The notes under the pieces: model-generated
The model's database searches: none
What the model was told of the DNA's origin: nothing
Seen by the model: the letters and a program-made list of their open reading frames with translations, nothing else
Origin: Aquarana catesbeiana
Lineage: Eukaryota > Chordata > Amphibia > Anura > Ranidae
Length of the DNA stretch: 64,000 nucleotides
Direction of reading: 5' to 3'
Assembly: GCF_042186555.1 (NCBI RefSeq)
Contig: NC_133333.1
Location: 219,291,757 to 219,355,756 of the forward strand
In this document: positions 35,196 through 46,245 of the stretch, piece by piece
Layout of the letters: every line of letters starts with the position of its first letter
How positions within the stretch are numbered: the stretch's first letter is position 1
Translations under genes and position numbers: made by a program

Positions 35196-36418
35196 AGGTA
35201 AAGAAGCTCCTGACTGTTAGCGACTGTATCAAAACGCTACCAAAAAAACTGTTAGCGATCACAGGGATCAGGCCTGACTCTGCGAACGCTGCAGTTATGT
35301 GTTTAGTGTTTTGTAAGTGACAGTGATCGATCGATCGATACTGCACTTGGGTGGACTGGGCTGGGCAAAACGCAGGTGCTAGCAGGTATCTGTGCTGATC
35401 CCGCTAACACTGCGTTTTTGGGATCGCTAGTATAGATTTGATCAGATCAGATATCGATCCGTTCAGATACTATACAACTAAGGGAGGTGTATGCTGCATG
35501 CGTGGGTGTTAGAGGTACTGCCACTAACCTGACGCTGCCTGGGGCGATGCAGACCCTAAAACCTAACTTATTTCACCCGCCGGGCGATCAGGGGGTTAAA
35601 CCTTTATTAGGTAATAAACGGCGGGTGCCCTGAGACTATAAAAAACTAACCAGCGTCACCCATAACAGTTATACGGTGATCACTGGTGAAAGGGTTAACT
35701 AGGGGACAATCAGGGGGTTAAAACCTTTACTAGGTAGTGTATGGGGATCCCTGATGCTATAAACACCTGACGGTGAACCTAAATACTTACCTGCCTAACT
35801 AGCGTCACCTGTGACACTAATACAGCGATCAGATAAACGATCACTTAGTGACACTGGCGATGGGGGGTGATAAAGAGGTTAAAACTTTATTAGGGGGGGT
35901 TAGGGGGGTACCCTAGACCTAAAGGGGCCTACCACTAACTGCCCTACCACTTATAACAGTCACAAAATGACACCAATGCAATAATCAGAAAAAAAAAACT
36001 GCTATTGATGTCACTGTGACAGGGGGTACAGGGGGGTGATCGGGGGGTGAAAAGTGTGCCTGCGTGTTCTACTGTTAGTGTAGTGTTTGGTGCACTTACT
36101 TGATGTCTTCTCTCCTTGGAAGCCGGAACGAAAAGGCTTCACGAGGAGAGATGACATCACTTCCTCCGCTTCTGTTTACAGTTCAGAAGCCGAGGAAGCC
36201 TGTCATTCGCCAGGAGCGATCGTGAGGGGGTGACCATGATTTAGAGGCCTCCCCCTCAGCTCCGATCGCTCCTGATGCTAATCCGACCGCCGCAGGGACC
36301 GGGGGGGGGGTCCAATCGGACCCCCTGCCCGCGGGCAGGCAGGGACGTACAGGTAAGCCCTTATGCCTGCACGTGCCATTGTGCTGACGTACATCAGCGT
36401 GCGGCGGACGCCAACTGG
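35196..36418. other. piggyBac element 5' region
   Basis: Non-coding part of the element upstream of the transposase, with repeated GATCAGGGGGTTAA and CACTAAC words and a poly-G tract at 36301-36310. A promoter is presumably here but none can be pinpointed. Confidence 0.45.
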
Positions 36419-36439
36419 TTAAACATGTGCACGGACAAA

Positions 36440-36925
36440 AAATTTGTTCGTTATCGTTTCATTCGCTTTTTTGCTTTTTTCGGAAATTCTAAAATCAGAA
36501 AATTCGGATTTCCGAATTTTCCAATTTCCGACATTTCCAAATTCCAAAAATTCAGAAATTCGAAATTCTGAAAAAAAGAAAAAAAAAAAAAATCAGTAAA
36601 ATTAATAAAAACTAATAACTATTAAATTAAAGATATTGGAATTTCCTTTCAAATTTGGCTGTTTGTGAACGTAACGAATACAAATTTATCTGAAGTTACG
36701 AATTATCCGAAATAACGAAATCTAAACAAATGGAATAGAACAAAACAATAAATAATAATAATAATAATAAAAAGGTTTTATTATTATTGTTATTTATTAT
36801 TATTAGATCGTTACGTTCCATTTGTTTAGATACGACATTCATTATTTCAGATAATTTGTTCAAAAACGTTCGCTAACAGCCGAATTTGAAAGGAAATTCC
36901 AATACCTATAATTTAATATTTATTA
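36440..36925. repeat. AT-rich inverted repeat with TTCGGAAATT words
   Basis: The arms of about 36630-36770 and 36775-36915 are inverse (TTGGAATTTCCTTTCAAATT against AATTTGAAAGGAAATTCCAA) around ATA/TAT trinucleotide runs. Likely a MITE with an unclear outer limit. Confidence 0.7.
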
Positions 36926-37064
36926 TTAGATCTGCATAGGTGTGAATGGAGCCTTTTATGATACACAGTGCACGGAGGAAACTAGAGGTCATCCAGTTAA
37001 GCCGACCACAGACAGTTCAAATCTCGGCTGGTTCAGCAGGTACCAGCCGAACTTTGAACTACAC

Positions 37065-38462
37065 TATATTACCAAAAGTATCTGGACACATGCCTTTACA
37101 CACACATGAACTTTAATGACACCCCAGCCTTAGTCCGTAGGGTTCAATATTGAGTTGGCCCACCCTTTACAGCTATAACAGCTTCAACTCTTCTGGGAAA
37201 GCTGTCCACAAGGTTTAGGAGTGTGTCTATGGGAATGTTTGACCATTTTGCCAGAAGCGCATTTGTGAGGTCAGGCATTGATGTTGGATGAGAAGGCCTG
37301 GCTCACAGTCTGCACAATTCATCCCAAAGGGGTTCTATCGGGTTGAGGTCAGGACTCTGTGCAGGCCAGTCAAGTTCCTCCACCCCAAACTCGCTCATCC
37401 ATGTCTTTATGGACCTTGCTTTGTGCACTGGTCTAAATTATTTGGTGGAGGGAGGATTATGGTGTGGGGTTGTTTTTCAGGGGTTGGACTTGACCCCCTT
37501 AGTTCCAGTGAAGAGAACTCTTAAGGCGTCAGCATACCAAGACATTTTGGACAAAAGGAAAAAAGTCAAAAAGTATGTTCATGTGTATATTCACATATAA
37601 AATTATGTACACCTTGGATTCAATTAAAAAAAACACTTTATTGCACATGAGTTGGAGCCCAACAATGTCCATAGGGCTATAAGGATAAGTGTAAACAGTA
37701 GTGTAAAAGTAAAAGAAATTATTATAACGATACACTGGAATAAGTGAAATTTAAAAGAAAAAGTTTTAAAGATGTGTGAAGAACACTCTGGCTCCAATAT
37801 GACAGATTGGGGTGACAGGGAACTCCGCCTGCTGTCACAGGACCAATGGGTGTGGAGATGGAGAAGTGGAGGAAACTCCCGCTAGCCACAGCGGTGGTCG
37901 GAGCTAAACCTCTGTGGTCCCCAAACACGGCTTCTGACTAGGATGGCATGTGGACGTCCGTCAGTGCGGTGCAGCCGAGGCGAAGGAGACGGGGACGTTC
38001 GATGGAGCTGGGCGTGCGCGAAGACGTGCGTGTGACATCAGCACTCTTCCGGGAACAGGAACCTAATCAATGAAGGTGGACCACAAGCTGAAGGGTTGCC
38101 GTGCACACCAGTGCACAAAGCAAGGTCCATAAAGACATGGATGAGCGAGTTTGGGGTGGAGGAACTTGACCATAGCCAGATAGAACACCTTTGGGGTAAA
38201 TTAGAGCAGAGACTGCAAGCCAGGCCTTCTCATCCAACATCAGTGCCTGACCTCACAAATGAGCTTCTGGAAGAATGGTCAAACATTCCCATAGACACAC
38301 TCCTAAACCTTGTGGACAGCCTTCCCAGAAGAGTTGAAGCTGTTATAGCTGCAAAGGGTGGGCCAACTCAATATTGAACCCTACGGACTAAGACTGGGAT
38401 GGCATTAAAGTTCATGTTTGTGTGTAAAGGCAGGTGTCCCAATAATTTTGGCAATATAGTGT
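37065..38462. mobile_element. fold-back Tc1-like element
   Basis: The left arm (37065-37434, from ACACTATATTACCAAAAGTA) and right arm (38106-38462, ending CAATATAGTGT) are inverted copies about 360 bp long. The right arm on the plus strand encodes the transposase C terminus (SIKTWMSEFGVEELD ... HLWGKLEQRL ... LPRRVEAVIAAKGGPTQY). The left arm holds the same sequence backwards. Between them are KLFGGGRIMVWGCFSG-type transposase residues (37435-37560) and about 530 bp of unrelated sequence. The N-terminal DNA-binding half is absent, so it is a rearranged, inactive derivative. Confidence 0.85.
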
Positions 38463-38591
38463 ATGTATGGGCAGGCTGATTGTTCCAAAGTTAATTCATC
38501 GATCGATCAACTTGGGTACAACCACCCTGTCGGATTTTTTTTTATGCGATTATTACTAGCAAGTGGCTATAGCCACTAGCAATAATCACTG

Positions 38592-38873
38592 TGGGGCTTA
38601 TTTACGAAAGGCAAATCCACTTTGCACTACAAGTGCACTTGGAAGTGCAGTCGAAGTAGATCTGAGGGGAAGATCTGAAATGAGGGGAAGCTCTGCTGAT
38701 TTTATCATCCAATCATGTGCAAGCTAAAATGCTGTTTTTTATTCTCCTTGCATGTCCCCCTCGGATCTACAGCGACTGCACCTCCAAGTGCATTTTCAGC
38801 GCAATTTCAAGTGTACTTTGTACTTGTAGTGCAAAGTGGATTTTCCTTTCGTAAATAACCCCCTGTGTGTTCT
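38592..38873. mobile_element. MITE, TTATTTACGAAAGGCAAATCC family
   Basis: Inverted ends GGGGCTTATTTACGAAAGG and CCTTTCGTAAATAACCCC; subterminal TTTGCACTACAAGTGCACTT. The same family recurs at 41455-41693. Confidence 0.85.
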
Positions 38874-40127
38874 CCTAGCAGAGACTACTCCATCCCCCCC
38901 ACCACCTCCGCAGAAGGAATTCCCCCATCAACACTAACTGTGTTGATGAGAGAATCAAGCAAGTTTCTTTCTTGCAACCCATGGTTGCAGGAACAAAAAA
39001 AAAAAAAATCACATAATCTATGGCCGGCTTTAGAGTTTACACCGTGATGAAATACATAAAGGGGACCTCCGTTGGGAGCGTTGCTGTCTATTCCTCTCAG
39101 AAGAAAATAACTAGAGGACAAATGCTCACATGGAGAACACTCCAGATCTGCCTCTCATTGTAGAGGAGCATTGAAGCCGCGGCGCTCGGCAGGCCTCTTG
39201 TGGATTGATGATCCCGCGGCCTCGTACCGGGAGCCCACACACTTTGTGTGATAATTACTCTACAGGCCATCGGGGACATTCCATCAGATCCGCTCAGGGC
39301 TGTCTGTGTCACTCTCACATTGTTCTTATTCTAATTAAGTGCCTGGCTGCCTTACACTTGTTCCCTTTGAAGCTCCAATACCCTGTAGGCTTGTGCTGAA
39401 CCCAATCCAGATACCCGGCACCATTACCGGACCTTTGAAGTTCCCCTCTACAACAACTTCTCATTAACGTTACATTTCCAAATGATTAAGTCTCGTTTGT
39501 CTCGTTCTGTTTCGATTAATGACACAATCTTCTCCTGGATGGGAAGAGGTTCTCATGTGAAGAGGGCAGCTGGCGTGAAGTGCAGAGAAAGGAATTCCCG
39601 ACTGCAACCTGGATTTAACCCTTCTGCTTCCAAAGGGCCGGTGATTTCCTGGCCCTTTGGAAGTGCAGAACTTCCAGCTCAGTTCGCTGCGGCTAATTGG
39701 GAGCGGGTACCTGTCAAAACCAGGTACCCGCTCCCCCCAAAAGGTGCCAAATGAGGCAGTGGAGGGGGGGGGCAGATAAGCGGAGCTTTCCCTTTTAGGT
39801 GGAGCTCCCCTTTAAGCATACACCCGCATGAGGGCCGTATTTACCCACAAGGGGATGCACAGGTGTTCGTGAACCCCTATGCGGGTGGTCCTATTTCGAT
39901 TGGGATGCAGCAGCTGCACAGACACAGTTGCTTCTCCCAATTTGACATCCGTGCGGATCCGGGGCTCCCCAAACGCAGACAGTATACATTTGGGGACCCG
40001 CTTGCACCCGCACCCACATGACTGTCAAACTGGGAGCAGCCGTTGTGTTCCAAATGATAAGAATAGGACTGCCTGCACGAACATGCATCCCCATATGGGC
40101 ACACAGCCCGAACACGGGGGAAATGCT
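38874..40127. other. intronic sequence, nothing recognised
   Basis: Contains a short hairpin at 39630-39735 (GCGGGTACCTG/CAGGTACCCGC) and another palindromic stretch at 39835-40120 around ATGCGGGTG/CACCCGCAT words, probably small MITEs. No exon seen. Confidence 0.4.
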
Positions 40128-40130
40128 TAA

Positions 40131-40352
40131 AGCGGAACTAAACTTTCCTATTGTTTTCAGCCAAGGAAGTTGCCATCTTGGCCTCTGATTGATCTTCAAC
40201 TGCTTTGATGCTGCACAAGTGATTGACTACGACACCAACCATTTGATGGTTTGACAGTTTGGTTGAGAGCACATCCAATGTGACAGTTAGCATTCCTGGC
40301 AACGTAACTGTTTTTTGAAACCGTTAAATCAATGGGTTTAGTTCCGCTTTTT
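40131..40352. mobile_element. TTAAAGCGGAACTAAAC MITE
   Basis: The left end CTTAAAGCGGAACTAAAC and right end GTTTAGTTCCGCTTTTTA are inverse; the left edge is TTAA and the right edge is decayed. Resembles the TTAAAGTGGAGTTCC insert at 51557. Confidence 0.75.
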
Positions 40353-40471
40353 AGGATTTACTGCTGGGGCGCCCTGTGCTTCAGCAAAATGGCAGCCTCT
40401 GGCAAGAGGAAACAGGAGCAATGCTCGCTGGAGGCAATTTACAGCACACACTAGTTTTGGTAGCATAATTA

Positions 40472-41420
40472 TTGACCATTTCAGCCCCAGAAGAATTTAC
40501 CCCCTTCCTGACCAGAGCACTTTTTGCGATTCGGCACTGTGTCGCTTTAACTGACAATTGCTTCCAAACAAAATTGACGTCCTTTTTTTCCCACAAATAG
40601 AGCTTTCTTTTGGTGGTATTTGATCGCCTCTGCGGTTTTTATTTTTTGCGCTATAAACAAAAATAGAGCAATTTTGAAAAAAAAAAAAAAAAACGCATTA
40701 TTTTTTACTTTTTGCTATAATAAATATCCCCCAAAAATATATATAAAAAAAACAATGTTTTCCACAGTTTAGGCCTATACATATTCTTCTACATATTTTT
40801 GGTAAAAAAAAAAAAAAAAAAAAATCGCATTAAGCGATTATTGATCGGTTTGTGCAAAAGTTATAGCGTTTACAAAATAGGAGATAGTTTTATGGCATTT
40901 TTATTAATTATTTTTTTTTTTTTAAATGGCGGCGATCAGCGATTTTTATCGTGACTATGACATTATGGCAGATACATCGGACATGGGACCATTGTCATTT
41001 ATACAGCAATCAGTGCTATAAAAATGCACTGATTCCTGTGTAAATGACACTGGCAGTGAAGGGGTTAACCACTAGGTGGCAGTGTGTGTCCTAGGGCCTG
41101 TTTCTAACTGTCAGGGGCATGGGCTGTGTGTGTGATGTCACTGATCTCTGCTCCGATGGCAGGGAGCAGAGATCAGTGACACTGTCAGTAGGCAGAACGG
41201 GGAGATGCTGTTTACATCAGCATCTCCCCATTCTTCCTCCCCGTGAGGCAACTGCGGGTATCCCTGCGGCGATCGAGTACGCGGGACCCGCCTCACGGAG
41301 CTTGCCACGGGCGCGTGCCCGCTGGCCGCCTCTTAAAGGGCAACGTACAGGTACCTGGTTTTGCCTGTACGAGCCCTTCTGCCGCAGTATATCTGCGTGA
41401 GGCGGTCGGCAAGCGGGTAA
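40472..41420. mobile_element. piggyBac-like TTAACCACTT element, decayed
   Basis: The ends TTGACCATTTCAGCC and AAGCGGGTAA are decayed forms of the TTAACCACTT terminus. The interior shares CCCACAAATAGAGC, TTTGGTGGTATTTGATCG and TTTTTGCGCTATAAAC with the other family members. No transposase. Confidence 0.75.
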
Positions 41421-41454
41421 TGTGGAATGTATGTTCCTTGTTAAAGAACATTGA

Positions 41455-41693
41455 GGTTTATTTAATAAAGGCAAATCCCCTGTGCACTACAAGTGCACTT
41501 GGAAGTGCAGTCGCTGGAGATCTGAGAGGGACATGCAAGGACAATAAAAAACAGCATTTTTGCTTGTATATGATTGGATGGTAGAAATCAGCAGAGCTTC
41601 CCCTCACTTCAGATATACAGCGGCTGCACTTCTAAGTGCACTTGTAGTGCACAGTGGATTTGCCTTTAGTAAATCATCCCCATTATTTTTTTA
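41455..41693. mobile_element. MITE, TTATTTACGAAAGGCAAATCC family, copy 2
   Basis: Ends TTTATTTAATAAAGGCAAATC and GATTTGCCTTTAGTAAATCA. The internal GTGCACTACAAGTGCACTT is shared with 38592-38873. Confidence 0.82.
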
Positions 41694-41699
41694 TCAAGT

Positions 41700-42350
41700 T
41701 ATTAAGGGTTCAGTTCCACTTTAAATACAACTGTGCAAACAAGACCTAAGGAAGTGCCGCCTCGACACCTATTTTCTTGTCTACTTTTTTTTTTTTTTTT
41801 TAATTGCCAAACAGCAATTTTACGATGCAGGACCGTGCCGCAACTGCAAGCCAAGCTTTTAGCTCGTGGTTATGGTGCAGCCTTATTGATCTTAATTGGA
41901 GAGTTTGGAAAATGGTGCCACCTCTCAAACTCTGTAGCCATGCTAAGGCCGTGAAGCATTGGGGCCGTAGCATGTCTACAGTCTTGTTAGGCTGTAATGT
42001 TAGAATTCCGATGGGTGGTTGGGGAGGTGGTAAAAACTTGGTCATCGGTTTTTCCACTACTCAGCCGCCAGTGTGAAAGGGCCCTTAATATTTGGATTCT
42101 CGAACAAGCTAAGTTGTGACTGGTTCTCTTTAAGCCTAAAATAACAGTTCCCTGAGAAAAGGTCCCGAGGTATCAGTCATCTGAGGTGTAGGTGATGTTA
42201 TCTGCATCGCCATCCATAATGCTTCCTTCTATCAGGAATGAGTGGATAAAAGGTAATGGATACACCCAAAATATACAGCCACCATCCAACTACAGACCAC
42301 GTTTCTACGCTCACCCCAAATACTCTCATCACACAAATCTTCAGATGTTC
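41700..42350. other. intronic sequence, nothing recognised
   Basis: The stretch 41860-42080 looks like a degenerate MITE (ends near CAACTGCAAGCC and CAGTGTGAAAGGGCCCTT), but its termini are unclear. No exon seen. Confidence 0.35.
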
Positions 42351-42355
42351 CTTTC

Positions 42356-43290
42356 ATTCGGCCGCCCCCACCGTTCTGACCACTCGGCCGCCCCCACCGT
42401 TCTGACCACTCGACCGCCCCCACCGTTCTGACCACTCGGCCGCCCCCACCGTTCTGACCACTCGGCCGCCCCCACCGTTCTGACCACTCGGCCGCCCCCA
42501 CCGTTCTGACCACTCGGCCGCCCCCACCGTTCTGACCACTCGGCCGCCCCCAACGTTCTGACCACTCGGCCGCCCCCAACGTTCTGACCGCTCGGCCGCC
42601 CCCAACGTTCTGACCACTCGGCCGCCCCCACCGTACATTCTGACCACTAGGCCGCACCCACCGTACATTCTGACCACTCGGCCGCCCCCACCGTACATTC
42701 TGACCACTCGGCCGCCCCCACCGTACATTCTGACCACTCGGCCGCCCCCACCGTTCTGACCACTCGGCCGCCCCCACCGTTCTGACCACTCGGCCGCCCC
42801 CACCGTTCTGACCACTCGGCCGCCCCCACCGTTCTGACCACTCGGCCGCCCCCACCGTTCTGACCACTCGGCCGCCCCCACCGTTCTGACCACTCGGCCG
42901 CCCCCACCGTTCTGACCACTCGGCCGCCCCCAACGTTCTGACCACTCGGCCGCCCCCAACGTTCTGACCGCTCGGCCGCCCCCAACGTTCTGACCACTCG
43001 GCCGCCCCCACCGTACATTCTGACCACTAGGCCGCACCCACCGTACATTCTGACCACTCGGCCGCCCCCACCGTACATTCTGACCACTCGGCCGCCCCCA
43101 CCGTACATTCTGACCACTCGGCCGCCCCCACCGTTCTGACCACTCGGCCGCCCCCACCATTCTGACCACTCGGCCGCCCCCACCATTCTGACTACTCGGC
43201 TGCTCCCATCATTCAAACCCTTAGGCCACTCCCACCGTTCTGACCACTCGGCCGCCCCCAACGTTCTGACCACTCGGCCGCCTGGCCTAT
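42356..43290. repeat. 26-bp minisatellite with higher-order repeat
   Basis: About 35 units of 26 bp (CGGCCGCCCCCACCGTTCTG plus ACCACT), with 29-bp variants carrying GTACATTCTG. A block with three AACG-type units followed by five 29-bp units occurs twice, starting near 42541 and 42921, giving a higher-order period of about 380 bp. The right edge is about 35 bp from the snx19 exon donor. Long frames in three phases on the minus strand (Gly-Arg-Val-Val-Arg type) are repeat artefacts. Confidence 0.95.
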
Positions 43291-43323
43291 CCTGCAGGTG
43301 ATGTACTATCAGGTAGTCCTCAC

Positions 43324-44865
43324 CTTGATGGTGTACAGGGTATAGGGGTGTGATCCAGTCCCGCTGTGCTCCCGTGCAGTGATGGTCCCAGTGATTCGCA
43401 GGTTCTGGATCAGGACAGGTCCATCAGGGCTGCTGAGGGGTAAGAAGCTGAAGGGATGGATGGGGACGGTGGGGGAAGAAGTGATGAGAGGGGAGGGGGC
43501 GGTTGGGGAAGAAGTGATAAGGGGGGAGGTTTCCATTGGACTGCTGCAATCTTTGTCGTTGGGTGGAGTAGTGGTGAATTCTGATGGGAGCGCAGAAGAC
43601 TCGACAAGGATCTCAGGACGGGGTAGTGTCACTGTCGCAAAGGGCGGGCAGCTTTCCTCGGACAAACCACCCATGACCTCATTTTGGGGAGGGGCTCCAG
43701 GGCTTTCAGCCGGCGTTAGCGACTCCAGGCCACAGTCAGATAGGAGATCCTCAGTGGAGTTCATCAGAGGGCGTTCCAGTTCCCGCCCAAAATCAGACAT
43801 GGGAGACTCGGGCTCAGACTCCTCACACAGGAAAAATGGGCTGCTGGGTTTGGGTGGGTGCAGGTACTGAACGGAGTAACAAGACTCTTCCCCCCCGTCC
43901 AGCACCTCCTCTGCCTCTGCCTCCACGCTATCATCTACCTCGAAGCCGGAGATGTGGGATGTTAGAGGAGAAGGCGGGACAAGATGCGGAGCCGGATCCG
44001 GGCTCAGTGGGAGAGTTTTAGGAATGGTGGGAGGAGCCGGACTTTCACATTTCTCCTCCTCCATTTTCAGCAGAGTCTTGGAGAAGATGTTGGTCAGAAC
44101 AATGTTGATCCAGTCTGGGTCAGACATCCGCCCGACAAGCGGCAGCACAACGTTACAGGCGATGAGCTCCACCACTAAGTGCCTGCCGGTGCGGGTTTCT
44201 AGGTGTGGTTTAGGTACCAGCTCCGACAGCAAGAGCCCCACCAGCCAGCGGGCGTGGTTTACATCTTGGGCGGGGCCAGAGAGAGCCGGGTGAACCGGGC
44301 TGAGCTCCTGGTAGGCTTCCCACAGCAGCAACTCTTTCTCTGACTCCTCGCCCACGCCCTCCACCCGGGCCTTTGCCCACTTATAGCACTGCAGGTGACA
44401 CCCCGCCAGGACCAGCAACTTCCTGGTCAGCTGTTCGCGGTCAGCAGAACGCAGCCGCCTCTTCAGCTCCGTCCCCAGCTCCCACATTACCCCTCTGACC
44501 TCATCCTCGAAGGCGGTCTCTGGGCTCAGGCGGCGGTACCAGGATGACACAAAGTCCTGGACGATCTTCTGGATGGTCAGTCGGATCTCCTTGTCCAGCT
44601 GTTCCTCGGCGTTGGTGGATCGAGCGCTCCGCTCCAGGGTGACGAACCGTTCCAGGTGGACGGGGGTGGAGCTGCCGAGGATGAACTGAGGACCCAGCCA
44701 GGCCCCCGCCGCCGCCATGATGGCCGAGAAAAGGAGGAGGAGCCATACATTGACCAACAGGTGGACCAGGATCACCCAAGCGATCAGCGCGCCCCCAGCC
44801 AGGAACATCCACCCCTTCCGGGGGTCCTTCGGGGGGGCGAACACAACCTCGGGCACATCTGCCAT
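43324..44865 (-). CDS. snx19: snx19 first coding exon (TM, PXA, start of PX)
   Basis: SNX19 is a membrane-anchored sorting nexin reported to act at ER-endolysosome contacts and in endosomal traffic. The 514 codons begin MADVPEVVFAPPKDPRKGWM. Residues about 20-60 form a hydrophobic hairpin (LIAWVILVHLLVNVWLLLLF). Residues about 75-265 are the PXA domain (LERFVTLERSARSTNAEEQL, IVQDFVSSWYRRLSPE, PKPHLETRTGRHLVVELIAC). Residues about 280-475 are an acidic Ser/Pro-rich linker. The PX domain starts at NLRITGTITAREHSGTGSHP and continues in the next exons. TTCCCTATAG, an acceptor, directly precedes the ATG, so the 5' UTR is elsewhere. The donor is AAG|GTGAGG at 43323. No internal stop and a clear full-length match make this a real gene. 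Confidence 0.97.
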
Positions 44866-45007
44866 CTATAGGGAAGACAGAGAGTCAGGTTACTACAAAT
44901 ACAAAGAACCAATCATATTGCAGAGACAAGGTAAGACATCAACTGTAGCAGGGGGTCTCTAAACTTTCTAAACAAAGGGCCAGTTTACTGTCCTATAGGT
45001 TTTAGGG
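44866..45007. other. snx19 intron 1, exon-proximal
   Basis: Holds the polypyrimidine tract and acceptor of the first coding exon (minus strand CTCTCTGTCTTCCCTATAG). Otherwise unique. Confidence 0.6.
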
Positions 45008-45546
45008 AGACCGGATGTTGGTGTCAGTGGGAAGAATAGTGCCTCATTTTTGGTGTAAGTGGGAGCAATAGTACCCCATCATTGGTAGTGGGAGGAATAG
45101 TGCGTGCCCCACCATTGGTGTCAGTGGGAAGAATAGTACCCCATCATTGGCGTCAGTGGGAGGAATAGTGCGTGCCCCATCATTGGCGTCAGTGGGAGGA
45201 ATAGTGTCCCATCATTGGCGTCAGTGGGAGGAATAGTGTCCCATCATTGGCGTCAGTGGGAGGAATAGTGTCCCATCATTGGCGTCAGTGGGAGGAATAG
45301 TGTCCCATCATTGGCGTCAGTGGGAGGAATAGTGTCCCATCATTGGCGTCAGTGGGAGGAATAGTGTCCCATCATTGGCGTCAGTGGGAGGAATAGTGTC
45401 CCATCATTGGCGTCAGTGGGAGGAATAGTGCCCCATCATTGGCGTCAGTGGGAGGAATAGTGCCCCATCATTGGCGTCAGTGGGAGGAATAGTGCCCCAT
45501 CATTGGGAGGAATAGTGCCCCATCATTGGTGTCAGTGGGAGGAATA
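45008..45546. repeat. 30-bp minisatellite, left part
   Basis: About 17 units of GTCCCATCATTGGCGTCAGT plus GGGAGGAATA. The last unit is cut after GGAATA by the DIRS element and resumes at 53442. Confidence 0.95.
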
Positions 45547-45612
45547 ACAGGATTTTTATAACAGCTTACCTGTAAAATCCTTTTCTTGGAGTACATCATG
45601 GGACACAGAGCC

Positions 45613-46245
45613 TTAAAGTGGTTGTAAACCCTTTACAACCACTTTAAACTACAGGCAAGCCTTTAATTAGGCTTGCCTGTAGCTGCACTGGATATCTCCT
45701 AAACCTGCACGGTTTAGGACAGGAATATGCAATTAGCGGACCTCCAGCTGTTGCAAAACTACAAGTCCCATCAAGCTTTTGCCTCTGGGTGTCATGCTTT
45801 TGGCTGTCAGAGTCTTGCTATGCCTCATGCAACTTGTAGTTCTGCAACAGCTGGAGGTCTGCTAATTGCATATCCCTGGTTTAGGAGATATCCCTGTATT
45901 TGCATGTGCCGACGTCATGCGGCACATGCGCACTTAAGCCAACTGAAGCAATGGCATGTACGTGCCGTTGCTTCAGTTGTACTGTGCCATTCTCGGCGGG
46001 AGTGACGTCATCGCGGCTCTGGCCAATCACAGCGTCGGAGCCGTGATACCCGGAAGCAAGCCCCGGCTGACATGTCGGCGGCCTGAGGGGGAGACGAGGA
46101 CGGCTGCGGAGGCTTCGTTCTCGGGTAAGTAATTCATAATGAGCTAGTATGCTATGCATACTAGCTCATTATGCCTTTATCTTGCAGGGTGTGTTTTTAG
46201 TTTTTTTTTTTTTTTTTTTTGCAGGAGGGTTTACTTCCTCTTTAA
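45613..46245. mobile_element. TTAA-flanked element, TTAAAGTGGTTGTAAACCC ends
   Basis: Left end TTAAAGTGGTTGTAAACCC and right end GGGTTTACTTCCTCTTTAA are inverse with three mismatches. The outer TTAA is duplicated (45613-45616, 46242-46245). It contains the hAT MITE 45720-45878 and a 20-base T run. It is inserted in the left terminal repeat of DIRS copy 2, whose uninterrupted sequence GAGCCTTAAGTAATTAC is seen at 47452. Confidence 0.88.
45720..45878. mobile_element. hAT-type MITE with 8-bp TSD
   Basis: Ends CAGGAATATGCAATTAGC and GCTAATTGCATATCCCTG, flanked by GTTTAGGA at 45712-45719 and 45879-45886. The core CCTCCAGCTGTTGC...CAACAGCTGGAGG is shared with the element at 21541. It is the innermost of four nested layers here. 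Confidence 0.92.

Larger units (their letters stand above)
28208..36422 (-). mobile_element. long piggyBac element with nested insertions
   Basis: The left end TTAACCACTTCAGCTCCGC (28208) and right end, read inward TTAACCAGTTGGCGTCCGCC (36422), share the TTAACCAnTT terminus, and both outer edges are TTAA. The interior holds a piggyBac transposase on the minus strand (33189-35195), which makes this the probable autonomous relative of the shorter TTAACCACTT elements. The 8.2-kb size is inflated by a fold-back insertion (28636-29872), a MITE (30634-31067) and internal duplications (30.06-31.25 and 32.28-32.88 kb). The left end lies only 22 bp from the right end of the neighbouring TTAA element. 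Confidence 0.75.

Noticed and set aside
36275..36571. Plus-strand frame with Phe-rich tail near 36.4 kb
   Set aside because: Crosses the right end of the piggyBac element into an AT-rich inverted repeat; not a gene.
42232..43273. Minus-strand frames of over 200 codons rich in Gly-Arg-Val-Val-Arg
   Set aside because: 26-bp minisatellite read in three successive frames; no start context or conserved protein.
43379..43870. Plus-strand frame of 163 codons
   Set aside because: Antisense shadow of the snx19 Ser/Pro-rich linker.
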